A stretch of DNA of 63,553 nucleotides from Phenylobacterium sp. SCN 70-31 (GTDB taxonomy: Bacteria; Pseudomonadota; Alphaproteobacteria; Caulobacterales; Caulobacteraceae). The notes beneath the pieces were generated by a model. It was given only the letters and a program-made list of their open reading frames with translations. It searched no databases and was not told the origin of the DNA. Location of the stretch: positions 1-63,553 of the forward strand of contig NZ_MEEX01000027.1 of assembly GCF_001724605.1 (NCBI RefSeq), given 5' to 3'. Below are positions 1 through 7,320 of this stretch, in pieces. Each line of letters opens with the position of its first letter. Position 1 is the first letter of the stretch. Both the position numbers and the translations under genes were made by a program.

Positions 1-696
1 GTCGGTGACGTGCAGCAGGCCGTCGATGCCGCCCAGGTCCACGAACGCGCCGTAGTCGGTGATGTTCTTGACCACGCCTTCGCGGACTTCGCCCTCTTGC
101 AGCTGCGACACCAGCTCGGTGCGCTGCTCGGCGCGGGCTTCTTCCAGGATCGCCCGGCGCGAAACCACGATGTTGCCGCGGGGACGGTCCATCTTGAGGA
201 TGGCGAAGGGTTGTTCCTTGCCCATCAGCGGGCCGACGTCGCGAACCGGACGGATGTCCACCTGCGAGCCGGGCAGGAACGCCGAGGCGCCGCCCAGATC
301 GACGGTGAAGCCGCCCTTCACGCGGCCGACGATGACACCCATCACCGGCTCGTTCTTGGCGTAGACTTCCTCAAGCCGCGTCCAGGCTTCCTCGCGGCGG
401 GCCTTCTCGCGGCTGATGACCGCTTCGCCCATCGCGTTCTCGACGCGCTCCAGGAACACCTCGACGGTGTCGCCGGCCTTCAGCGGCGGACGCTCTTCGC
501 CAGGCGCGGTGAATTCCTTCAGCGGGACGCGGCCTTCGGTCTTCAGGCCGACGTCGACGATCGCGAAGTCCTTCTCGATGGCCACCACCTTGCCGTGGAC
601 CACCTGGCCTTCCATGAAGTCACGCCCGCCGAGGGACTCGTCGAGCAGCGCGGCGAAGTCGTCGCGCGAGGGATTGAGGCTGATATCGTTCGCCAT
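1..696 (-). CDS. rpsA: 30S ribosomal protein S1, N-terminal part (gene runs off the window)
   Basis: The first 232 codons of ribosomal protein S1 are present; the rest lies beyond base 1. The protein opens MANDISLNPSRDDFAALLDE and carries successive S1 (OB-fold) RNA-binding repeats. The first, with KGKVVAIEKDFAIVDVGLKTEGRVPL-type sequence, spans about residues 30-100, the second about 115-180, and a third begins with EGVVKNITDYGAFVDLGG near the truncation. S1 binds mRNA at the 30S platform and helps initiation on weakly structured leaders. It is the last gene of aroA-cmk-rpsA, the usual alphaproteobacterial order, with a 173-bp gap after cmk that probably holds its own promoter. Identification is secure; the C-terminus cannot be assessed. 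Confidence 0.96.
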   Translation of the reverse strand, partial: MANDISLNPSRDDFAALLDESLGGRDFMEGQVVHGKVVAIEKDFAIVDVGLKTEGRVPLKEFTAPGEERPPLKAGDTVEVFLERVENAMGEAVISREKARREEAWTRLEEVYAKNEPVMGVIVGRVKGGFTVDLGGASAFLPGSQVDIRPVRDVGPLMGKEQPFAILKMDRPRGNIVVSRRAILEEARAEQRTELVSQLQEGEVREGVVKNITDYGAFVDLGGIDGLLHVTD

Positions 697-869
697 GAGA
701 TCTTTCGTTCGGAATGATCGACGTCCGCGCAGCCGGCGGCCCGCGGTCCGATCAGGTTAGGGGTTGAACCGAAGACGCGGGAAAACCACCCCGCGCGGGT
801 GTAATCAAAAGTCTGCCCGCGGCGACCGAGGGAAAGGCGCGGTTGGATTCGCCCTGCCGGCCAAGCCTC

Positions 870-1526
870 CTATCGGGAAGCTTCCCAGCGGGCGCGCGCC
901 GCCTCGACGATGCGGCGGGCCGCATCGGCGGCGAGGTCTATAGTCATTTCGGTGGTGTCGAGCAACTCCGCGTCGCGCGCAGCGACCATGGGGGCGGCCT
1001 CCCGGGCGCCGTCGCGGGCGTCGCGCCGGCGGATGTCGGCCAGCACGTCGGCGTACTCCACCGTCTCGCCCTGGCCCGCAAGCTGTTTCCAGCGCCGCTC
1101 GGCGCGGACTTCGGGCGTGGCGGTGACGTAGAGCTTGGCCGGCGCGTCGGGGCAGATGACGGTGCCGATGTCCCGACCGTCCAGAACGGCGCCGCCCGGC
1201 TGCGCCGCGAAGGCCCGCTGGAAGTCCAGCAGAGCGGCCCGGACGCCGGGATGGACCGCCACGCGGCTGGCCAGCTCGCCCGCGCCGCGGGTGCGCAGGG
1301 CGGGGTCGTCCAGGACTGCGGCCGTCAGCCCGCGCGCGCCGTCCGAGGCGGCGGCCTCGTCGTCCGGGTTCCCGCCCGCACGGTCGGTGAGCACGCCTAC
1401 CGCACGGTAGAGCAGTCCGGTGTCCAGCACCGGCAGGCCGAACATCCGGCCCAGCCGCACGGCGATCGTCCCCTTTCCCGAGGCGGCAGGGCCATCCACG
1501 GCGACGACGAAGGAGGGCGCCGTCAT
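870..1526 (-). CDS. cmk: cytidylate kinase
   Basis: Phosphorylates CMP and dCMP to the diphosphates with ATP, in the cytosol. The 218-residue product matches the usual length of about 210-230. The N-terminal P-loop reads GPAASGKGT (about residues 12-20), followed by the CMP-kinase signature LDTGLLYRAVG and the substrate-binding DGRDIGTVICPDAPAKLYVTA region near the middle. The ATG at 1526 starts 16 bp after the aroA stop, so the two are probably cotranscribed. rpsA follows. No key residue is missing. Confidence 0.96.
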   Translation of the reverse strand: MTAPSFVVAVDGPAASGKGTIAVRLGRMFGLPVLDTGLLYRAVGVLTDRAGGNPDDEAAASDGARGLTAAVLDDPALRTRGAGELASRVAVHPGVRAALLDFQRAFAAQPGGAVLDGRDIGTVICPDAPAKLYVTATPEVRAERRWKQLAGQGETVEYADVLADIRRRDARDGAREAAPMVAARDAELLDTTEMTIDLAADAARRIVEAARARWEASR

Positions 1527-1542
1527 CCTTCGCGTTCCCGCC

Positions 1543-2880
1543 TCACGCCTCGACCGCCTCGCCGATCCCGGCTCCCAGACCGCGCATCATGTCGACGAAG
1601 CCGGGGAAGCTGGTGGCGATCATGCCCGGCTCATCGACGGTCACCGGCGTTTCGGCCGAGAGGCCCAGCACGAGATGGCTCATGGCGATGCGGTGGTCGC
1701 CGTGCGTGACCACGCGCGCGCCGCCCTCCACCCGGTGATTGCCGCCCTTGGCGCCGACCACCGTCAGGGCCTCGGCTTCCTCCTCGATGCCGACGCCGCA
1801 GGCGGCGAGCCCCGCGGCCATAAGGGCGATCCGGTCGCTTTCCTTCACGCGCATTTCGCCGATGCCCCGCATCACCGTCTTGCCTTGCGCAAAGGCCGCC
1901 GCCACCGCCAGGATCGGATATTCGTCGATCATCGACGGCGCGCGCTCGGGCGGCACGTCCACGCCCGAGAGTTCGGAGTAACGCGCCGTGACGTCGCCCA
2001 CGCTCTCGCCGCCCTCGTCGCGGATGTTGGTCACCGACAGGTCGGCCCCCATGTCGCCCAGGGTCTCGAGCAGACCGATGCGGGTGGCGTTGAGCAGCAT
2101 GCCCTGGACCGTCACCTCGGATCCCGGCGTCACCAGGGCCGCCACCAGCGGGAAGGCGGCCGACGACGGATCGCCCGGCACGTGGATACGGGTTCCGCGC
2201 AGCTTCTGGCCGCCGGGCACGACGATGCGGCGGGCCGCCCCGTCCTCCGAGACGTCAACCTGCGCGCCGAAGCCGCGGAGCATCCGTTCGGTATGGTCGC
2301 GGGTAGCCTCGGGCTCGATCATTTCGGCGCCGCCGTCGGCGCGCAGGCCCGCCAGCAGGACCGCCGACTTCACCTGGGCCGAAGGCTCGGGCAGGCGGTA
2401 GGCGATCCGGCGCAGATTCCCGCCCCGCAACGTCAGCGGCAGGCGGCCGCCGGCGCGGCAGATCCAGCTCGCCCCCATCTCGCCCAGGGGTTTCAGAACC
2501 CGGTTCATGGGCCGGCTGCGCAACGAGGCGTCCCCCGTGAAGGTGACCGACAGATCGAAGCCCGCCGCCGCGCCCATGATGAGACGCACGCCGGTGCCGG
2601 CGTTGCCGCAGTCGATCACATCGGCCGGCTCGGCGAACCCGCCGCGCCCTTCGACGCGCCACGCCCCTTCGCCCAGACAGGTCACGTCGGCGCCGAAGGC
2701 GGCCATGGCGGCGGCCGTGCGCTTCACGTCGTCGCCTTCCAGCAGCCCCTCGATCTCGGTCACGCCCTCGGCGAGGGCGCCCAGGATGAGGGCGCGGTGG
2801 CTGATGGACTTGTCGCCGGGAGCCCGCACCCTGCCCCTCAGGGGGCCAGAGCGCCGGGCGGTCAGGGTCGCCGCCGTCAT
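1543..2880 (-). CDS. aroA: 3-phosphoshikimate 1-carboxyvinyltransferase (EPSP synthase)
   Basis: Sixth step of the shikimate pathway: joins shikimate-3-phosphate and PEP to give EPSP. I place the start at the ATG at 2880, giving 445 residues beginning MTAATLTARRSGPLRGRVRA; a longer in-frame extension upstream is not typical of the family. Motifs seen: GDKSISHRALILGALAEG near residue 20, the GNAGTGVRLIMG signature near residue 92, and the C-terminal RVKESDRI and GDHRIAMS segments that bind substrate. The LIMGAAAG version of the PEP loop suggests the class II-like form seen in many alphaproteobacteria; this is inference. First gene of the aroA-cmk-rpsA unit, divergent from the FYDLN protein. 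Confidence 0.96.
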   Translation of the reverse strand: MTAATLTARRSGPLRGRVRAPGDKSISHRALILGALAEGVTEIEGLLEGDDVKRTAAAMAAFGADVTCLGEGAWRVEGRGGFAEPADVIDCGNAGTGVRLIMGAAAGFDLSVTFTGDASLRSRPMNRVLKPLGEMGASWICRAGGRLPLTLRGGNLRRIAYRLPEPSAQVKSAVLLAGLRADGGAEMIEPEATRDHTERMLRGFGAQVDVSEDGAARRIVVPGGQKLRGTRIHVPGDPSSAAFPLVAALVTPGSEVTVQGMLLNATRIGLLETLGDMGADLSVTNIRDEGGESVGDVTARYSELSGVDVPPERAPSMIDEYPILAVAAAFAQGKTVMRGIGEMRVKESDRIALMAAGLAACGVGIEEEAEALTVVGAKGGNHRVEGGARVVTHGDHRIAMSHLVLGLSAETPVTVDEPGMIATSFPGFVDMMRGLGAGIGEAVEA

Positions 2881-3004
2881 GAGTGAAAAACACGCCTCCG
2901 AAAACGGGGTCAGATCGAAAGGGGGATTGCTTTGACAGCCGCCTTCGCGCGTGGCAAGGGACGCCGCTTTTCGCGAAACCGCCATATCTAGAGGGTCGCC
3001 GTCT

Positions 3005-3469
3005 TTGGCCAATCCCGAGCTGGGCACGAAGCAAATCTGCCCCAACTGCTCCGCCAAGTTCTATGATCTGAACAAGCGGCCTGCGCACTGTCCCAAGTGC
3101 CATACCGAGTTCGATCCCGACGAGGCCGTCCGCAGCCGCCGCGTCCGCGCGCGCGCCGTCACGCCCGAAGCCGAGGCGGACGACGAACGCGAGGATCAGG
3201 TCGCCGACGACACCGAGCGCGACGAGGATGAAGAAGAAGAGGCGGCGACGCCCGAGCTGGACGACGTCTCGGACGAGCCGCCGCTGAGCTCGGACGACGA
3301 CGACAGCGACTCCGAGCCGGCCCAGGTCTCGGAAGACCTCGGCGAATTCGGCGACGACGAGGAAAGCGACGAGGACGACGACGTGCCGTTCCTGGAGGAC
3401 GAGGACGACGACGACTTCGACGAATCCGAGATCGAAGGGCTTCCGGACGAAGGGGACGACGACCGCTAG
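3005..3469 (+). CDS. TIGR02300-type FYDLN-acid protein
   Basis: A 154-residue protein of the alphaproteobacterial FYDLN family (TIGR02300). It starts at TTG 3005 (MANPELGTKQICPNCSAKFY); a GTG at 2951 in the same frame would add 18 residues not seen in the family. Two CxxC pairs (ICPNC and HCPKC) flank the FYDLNK motif and look like a small zinc ribbon over about residues 10-40. After about residue 60 the chain is almost entirely Asp, Glu and Ser, a long disordered acidic tail. The function is unknown. It lies divergently from aroA, a common arrangement in this class. The extreme acidity accounts for the GA-rich base composition here. Confidence 0.88.
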   Translation: MANPELGTKQICPNCSAKFYDLNKRPAHCPKCHTEFDPDEAVRSRRVRARAVTPEAEADDEREDQVADDTERDEDEEEEAATPELDDVSDEPPLSSDDDDSDSEPAQVSEDLGEFGDDEESDEDDDVPFLEDEDDDDFDESEIEGLPDEGDDDR

Positions 3470-3487
3470 GAGGCGGTCGGAACCCGG

Positions 3488-3526
3488 CCGCGCCGGCCAC
3501 CAGACCGGCGCGGAACCTGCCTTTTT
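3488..3526 (+). terminator. possible terminator hairpin after the FYDLN gene
   Basis: A 9-bp perfect inverted repeat CCGCGCCGG / CCGGCGCGG with an 8-nt loop is followed 8 nt later by a run of five T. The gap between stem and T-run is longer than in a classical intrinsic terminator, so this is tentative. Confidence 0.35.
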
Positions 3527-3601
3527 CGTCACCGGCCAGCGGCCCGTGGCGACCTTCCTCCGAGGGAGGAAGAAAAGACGAAAAAAGCCTGCGAAGTGGG
3601 C

Positions 3602-3630
3602 TTGATCGCAGGAACCGGTTTGAATAGGTT
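3602..3630 (+). promoter_or_regulatory. possible promoter of tRNA-Ala
   Basis: TTGATC (3602-3607), a 17-bp spacer and TAGGTT (3625-3630) fit a housekeeping sigma promoter loosely and lie 45 bp before the tRNA. Judged by eye only. Confidence 0.3.
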
Positions 3631-3674
3631 CCGCGCCTTCCTGGGGCCCCGGCTCTCGGGAAGACCCGGACCTC

Positions 3675-3750
3675 GGGGCTATAGCTCAGTTGGTAGAGCG
3701 CTTGAATGGCATTCAAGAGGTCAGCGGTTCGACTCCGCTTAGCTCCACCA
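3675..3750 (+). tRNA. tRNA-Ala (anticodon GGC)
   Basis: A 76-nt cloverleaf with acceptor stem GGGGCTA / TAGCTCC, D arm GCTC-AGTTGGTA-GAGC, anticodon stem-loop CTTGA-ATGGCAT-TCAAG with anticodon GGC, T arm AGCGG-TTCGACT-CCGCT and an encoded CCA end. A strong terminator follows directly. Confidence 0.97.
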
Positions 3751-3790
3751 TGAAGCCTCCCAGGAGACCCCTGGGAGGCTTCATCATTTT
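3751..3790 (+). terminator. intrinsic terminator after tRNA-Ala
   Basis: A 13-bp perfect inverted repeat (TGAAGCCTCCCAG, 7-nt loop, CTGGGAGGCTTCA) is followed by TCATTTT. It starts immediately after the tRNA CCA end. Confidence 0.85.
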
Positions 3791-3895
3791 CGGGCCAGAG
3801 TCTCGTTCGGGCGGGACACGCGCCGAGCAGCGTCAGCAGGAGGGGCGGCTCCCGGCCGCGCCCTCCCTCTCACAGCCTGGTTCCGGGGCCTGGTT

Positions 3896-5350
3896 TCAGG
3901 GCCTGAACTTGAAGTGGCGGCCACCGAAATCGAACTCGGTATAGCGACCTTCCCACGCTGGCGGGACCTTGTCCGCCTCCCAGCGGTCGTACTGCGCCTT
4001 GAGCCTGGCCAGCCGTTCGGGCTCCCGGGCGGCGAGGTTGGTGGCCTCCTTGGGATCCTCACGCAGATTGTACAGGTGCTCCGCGCCGTCGAAGTCGCGA
4101 TGATACTTCCAGTCGCCCTCGCGGACCGTGCGCAGCGGCGTGGAGCGCCAGACGAACTGGCGCGCCGCATCGCCGCCGGCCTTCACCTGGGCCAGCAGGT
4201 CGCGGCCGTCGTAGACCCGATCCTTCGGCAGCTCCAGGCCAGCCGCCTTCACCACGGTCGGGAAGACATCCATGCTCGACACCGGGGCGCGATGCGTCCG
4301 ACCCGCCTCCAGGGCGGCGGGCCAGCGCATGACGAAGGGCACGCGGATGCCGCCCTCGTAGTGCGTGAGCTTGCCCCCCGTGAGCGGCTCGGGGCTGCAG
4401 AGGCCCGGCAGGTACGCCGCACAACCGTTGTCGCTGAGGAACACCACGATGGTGTTGCGACCGAGCCCGCGCCTGTCGAGATGATCCAGCACCTCGCCGA
4501 CACTGTCGTCCAGGGCGCTGACCATGCCGGCGTACACGCGCTGGGCCTTGTCTTCGATATGGGGGAAGCGGTCGTAGTACTTCAGGGTCGTCTGGAACGG
4601 CGTATGCGGCGCGTGGTGCGCGAGGTAGAGGAAGAACGGGCGGTCGTCGGCCGCATCTATGAACGCGATCGCCTGACGGGTCAGTTCTTCGGTGAGATAC
4701 CACTCGCCGTGCGGGACGACCGTGCGGTCAGCGCCCTTCACCACGGCGTTCAACGGATCGACGATGTCGTAAGGCTGGGCGATCGTGCCTTCGCCGCGCG
4801 TCCGGCTGATGGGCGCGCCGTTCACGACGGTGGGCGCGCGGGGATCGATGAAGTTGGTCTGCCCGGTGAGGAATCCCCACCAGGTCTCGAAGCCCCGGTT
4901 GGTGGGGTAGTGCTCGTCGTTCCAGCCCAGGTGCCACTTGCCGATGGCGGCGGTCCGATAGCCGCCGGCCTTCATCACCTGTCCGAGGGTCACCTCCCGC
5001 GTGTCCAGGCCGAGATGCTGGTCGGCGTCGCGGCGGGCCGGTCCGTTGTTGTACTCGAAGCCGTACCGCTGCTGGTGGCGTCCGGTCATCAGCGCGGCCC
5101 GGGAGGGCGAACAGATCGGCGTCGACACATAGCCTTCGGTGAAGACCACGCCGTCGCGGCCCAGCCGGTCTATGTTGGGCGTGGGAATCCGCCCCTTGTG
5201 ATAGGTCGAAACGTCGGCGTACCCCAGGTCGTCCGCCAGGATGACGATCACGTTCGGGCGAGCGGGCTTTGCGGCGTCACGGGCCTGCGCCCCCGTGGCG
5301 AACAGGCCGGCGCAGACGATGCCGGCGGCGACAAGGGTTCTCCGGAGCAA
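3896..5350 (-). CDS. periplasmic sulfatase (formylglycine type)
   Basis: A 484-residue sulfatase of the alkaline-phosphatase superfamily (PF00884) that hydrolyses sulfate esters. An N-terminal signal peptide (MLRRTLVAAGIVCAGLFATGAQA) points to the periplasm. After it come the metal-binding ADDLGYAD (about 39-46), the C-x-P-S-R modification motif CSPSR at Cys80 with TGRHQQRYG after it, the GKWHLGW motif, and the SDNGCAAYLPG metal segment near the centre. The start is TTG with a good GGGAGGAAATA ribosome site; no ATG fits better. A TetR-type operator lies 32-49 bp upstream. It is paralogous to the sulfatase at 9071 (shared FEYNNGPARRD-like and YPTNRGF segments). Substrate unknown; a formylglycine-generating enzyme is encoded nearby. 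Confidence 0.92.
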   Translation of the reverse strand: MLRRTLVAAGIVCAGLFATGAQARDAAKPARPNVIVILADDLGYADVSTYHKGRIPTPNIDRLGRDGVVFTEGYVSTPICSPSRAALMTGRHQQRYGFEYNNGPARRDADQHLGLDTREVTLGQVMKAGGYRTAAIGKWHLGWNDEHYPTNRGFETWWGFLTGQTNFIDPRAPTVVNGAPISRTRGEGTIAQPYDIVDPLNAVVKGADRTVVPHGEWYLTEELTRQAIAFIDAADDRPFFLYLAHHAPHTPFQTTLKYYDRFPHIEDKAQRVYAGMVSALDDSVGEVLDHLDRRGLGRNTIVVFLSDNGCAAYLPGLCSPEPLTGGKLTHYEGGIRVPFVMRWPAALEAGRTHRAPVSSMDVFPTVVKAAGLELPKDRVYDGRDLLAQVKAGGDAARQFVWRSTPLRTVREGDWKYHRDFDGAEHLYNLREDPKEATNLAAREPERLARLKAQYDRWEADKVPPAWEGRYTEFDFGGRHFKFRP

Positions 5351-5381
5351 TATTTCCTCCCATCGGGATCATGTCTTTGAC

Positions 5382-5399
5382 TGACCGAACGGTAGGTAA
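5382..5399. promoter_or_regulatory. TetR-type operator, copy 1 (TGACCGAACGGTAGGTAA)
   Basis: 18-bp copy of the locus motif ACCG-N6-CGGT, with one change in the right half (AGGT). It lies between the divergent sulfatase (start 32 bp away) and the alpha/beta hydrolase (start 82 bp away), so it could control both. Confidence 0.6.
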
Positions 5400-5480
5400 G
5401 AGATTTGACGCGGTCAATCCGGTGACGCCTGACGGGCATGAAGCCGGCGCGGGACGCAGCGTGGAGAGGAAGGAGACGGC

Positions 5481-6227
5481 ATGCCCTATCTGACGAGGCC
5501 CGACGGCGCGAAGATCAGCTGGGAGGCGCACGGCCCGCCGGGCGCGCCGCCCCTTCTGCTCTGCACCATGGCGACCGCCGCGATGTCGGTCTGGACGCCG
5601 CTGGTCGAAGCCCTGTCGCCCGACTGGCGCGTGCTGCTGCACGACCGGCGCGGCGAAGGCGACTCGGACGCCGGCGCCCCCGCCACCCACACCTTCGAGA
5701 CGATGCGCGACGATGCGCTGGCGGTGATGGACGCGGCAGGCGCGGCGTCGGCCGCGGTCGCCGGCATGGCCTTCGGCGCGCGGGTCGCGTTGCGGATCGC
5801 CCTGGACGCGCCCGACCGCGTCGCGGCCCTGATCCTGTTCGACGCCACCGGCGGGCCCCCGGCTCCGCTCGCCGAGCGCACGGCGGGCCGCGAGGCGGCG
5901 AAGGCCCTGCGCGCGGCGGCCGGGCTGGCGGAGCCGGCGGTCGAGCGGGCCTGGTTCCGCCGCCGCGACCCCGGGGGCGAGAAGGTCAACGGCCGCGCGC
6001 TCGCAGGGCAGCCGGCGTGGATGCCGGGACTTGAGCGGATCTCGGCCCCCACGCTGGTGGCGTGCGGCGAGCAGGACCCCAACCTGCCGGGGTCGCGCCG
6101 GCTGGCGACGGAGATCCCCGGAGCCCGCCTGGAGGTGATGCCGATGGCCGGGCACGGCTCGATCCTGGACCGGCCCGACCATGTGGCGGCCTGCGCGCGC
6201 GCCTTCCTGGAAGGCCTGCCGGCCTGA
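5481..6227 (+). CDS. alpha/beta-fold hydrolase homologue lacking the nucleophile serine
   Basis: A 248-residue cytosolic protein of the alpha/beta hydrolase fold, close in layout to 3-oxoadipate enol-lactonase-like esterases. The ATG follows a GAGAGGAAGGAGA ribosome site. The fold is complete: oxyanion-side strand PPLLLCTM (about 23-30), HDRRGEGDSD (about 54-63), nucleophile elbow, GEQDPN (Asp199) and MAGHGS (His225). However, the elbow reads G-M-A-F-G: the catalytic serine is Ala97, encoded clearly by GCC. A normal serine-hydrolase mechanism is therefore not expected. It might act as a lyase, a cofactor-free oxygenase-like protein or a binding protein; this is not decidable here. Divergent from the sulfatase and convergent with the SDR. 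Confidence 0.8.
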   Translation: MPYLTRPDGAKISWEAHGPPGAPPLLLCTMATAAMSVWTPLVEALSPDWRVLLHDRRGEGDSDAGAPATHTFETMRDDALAVMDAAGAASAAVAGMAFGARVALRIALDAPDRVAALILFDATGGPPAPLAERTAGREAAKALRAAAGLAEPAVERAWFRRRDPGGEKVNGRALAGQPAWMPGLERISAPTLVACGEQDPNLPGSRRLATEIPGARLEVMPMAGHGSILDRPDHVAACARAFLEGLPA

Positions 6228-6251
6228 CGCCGCGTTCCGCCGGAATAGGGT

Positions 6252-7040
6252 TCAGAACGCCTCCTCGTGCAGTTGGAAGTACTCCCGGTAGGGCGCGCCA
6301 CGCGAGGTGAGGAAACCGCCATCGACGGGCAGGTAGACTCCGCTGACCGCGCGCGCGGCCGGGCTGGCCAGGAAGGCGCACACATTGGCGACGTCCTCCG
6401 GCTCCACGACGCGTTGCAGCGGCAGGTTCCGCGCGCTGGCGGCCTGACGCTCGGCCGGGATGTCACCGCCGCCCATGCGGTTGCGCATGGGGCCGGGCGC
6501 CACGGCGTTCACCCGAACGCCCCGCCGGCCCAGTTCGAAGGCGGCATGGCGGACGAGGCCCGTTAGCGCCGCCTTGGTGGCCGCGTAGTGCGCGCCGCTC
6601 ATATAGGCCACATGTTCGGCGGCGACGGACGAGATGGCGGTGATCGAGCCCTCGCCGCGCATCACCCGCGCACCGGCCTTGAGCGTCAGGAAGACGCCGG
6701 TCAGGTTCACGTCGACCACGCGCCGCCACTGGTCGGCGCTCATCTGCGGGATGGTGTGGCGGCTGGCGATCCCCGCGCAGCAGATCACGTGGTCAAGGCC
6801 GCCCTCGCTCAGCAGCCGGTCGGCCAGCGCCTCGAGCGCCTCGGCGTCGGTGACGTCCAGCATGACGGCCTCGGCCCGCCCACCTCCGTTCACGATCGCG
6901 GCCGCCACGCCCTCGGCGCCGCGCGTATCGAGGTCGCAGACCGTCACCTGCGCGCCGTCCGCGCCGAACCGCCGCGCCACCGCCGCGCCGATCCCTGAAC
7001 CTCCGCCGGTCACCAGCACCCTGCCGCCCGAAGACACCAT
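6252..7040 (-). CDS. SDR-family NAD(P)-dependent oxidoreductase
   Basis: A 262-residue classical short-chain dehydrogenase. It shows the Rossmann glycine motif TGGGSGIG (about 11-18), an acidic CDLDTRG at the end of beta-2 suggesting NAD preference, LDVTD, the structural NNAG motif replaced by CCAG, catalytic ISSVA and YAATK, and RVNAVAPGPM after the active site. It probably oxidises or reduces a hydroxy/keto intermediate of the local pathway; the substrate is unknown. I use ATG 7040, which has GGAGG five bases upstream; GTG 7043 is possible but too close to the ribosome site. Divergent from tetR1, with a locus operator in between. Confidence 0.88.
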   Translation of the reverse strand: MVSSGGRVLVTGGGSGIGAAVARRFGADGAQVTVCDLDTRGAEGVAAAIVNGGGRAEAVMLDVTDAEALEALADRLLSEGGLDHVICCAGIASRHTIPQMSADQWRRVVDVNLTGVFLTLKAGARVMRGEGSITAISSVAAEHVAYMSGAHYAATKAALTGLVRHAAFELGRRGVRVNAVAPGPMRNRMGGGDIPAERQAASARNLPLQRVVEPEDVANVCAFLASPAARAVSGVYLPVDGGFLTSRGAPYREYFQLHEEAF

Positions 7041-7072
7041 CACATCCTCCCTTGTTCCACGTCCCCAAGTAC

Positions 7073-7090
7073 CGCCCGTCCGTCCGGTAA
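7073..7090. promoter_or_regulatory. weak TetR-type operator copy
   Basis: CGCCCGTCCGTCCGGTAA keeps the right half CGGTAA of the locus motif but has CCCG for ACCG on the left. It lies 33-50 bp before the SDR start, the same spacing as the clear copies, and 17 bp from the good copy at 7107. Confidence 0.3.
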
Positions 7091-7106
7091 GTCTACGGGA
7101 TTGCAG

Positions 7107-7124
7107 AAACCGACCGACCGGTTA
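7107..7124. promoter_or_regulatory. TetR-type operator, copy 2 (AAACCGACCGACCGGTTA)
   Basis: ACCG and CGGT half-sites with the standard 6-bp spacing, flanked symmetrically (AACCG/CGGTT). It lies in the SDR-tetR1 intergenic region, 67 bp from the SDR start, and is placed to control the SDR and to allow tetR1 autoregulation. Confidence 0.6.
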
Positions 7125-7194
7125 GTCTGTGCGCGATAGGGTCGGCGAAGACGTCCGGAGCGATTCCCGGCCGAGGCGCACAACGGAGGTGGAG

Positions 7195-7320
7195 ATGGTG
7201 AAGTCGCCGGCGCCGGTTTCCCGCCCCGCCCTATCTTCCCGCCCCGCTTTGCCTGCCCGCCCCGTCCCGTCATTTCGGCCGGTCCGGGACAGTCACCCAC
7301 ATCCAGGGCCCCGGCCTTGA
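7195..7320 (+). CDS. possible 41-residue proline-rich leader ORF of tetR1
   Basis: ATG 7195 has a near-perfect ribosome site (GGAGG, five bases upstream). The frame encodes a short Pro/Arg/Ser-rich peptide with repeated RPAL/ARPVPSF units. Its stop overlaps the tetR1 start as TTGA (TTG at 7317, TGA at 7318-7320), so translational coupling is possible. The low-complexity DNA (three CCCGCCCCG copies) could equally make this a chance frame. Confidence 0.25.
   Translation: MVKSPAPVSRPALSSRPALPARPVPSFRPVRDSHPHPGPRP

Noticed and set aside
7221..7268. Three CCCGCCCCG copies upstream of tetR1
   Set aside because: Low-complexity GC-rich sequence in a possible leader ORF; units are irregularly spaced and no CRISPR-like or protein-binding pattern is evident.
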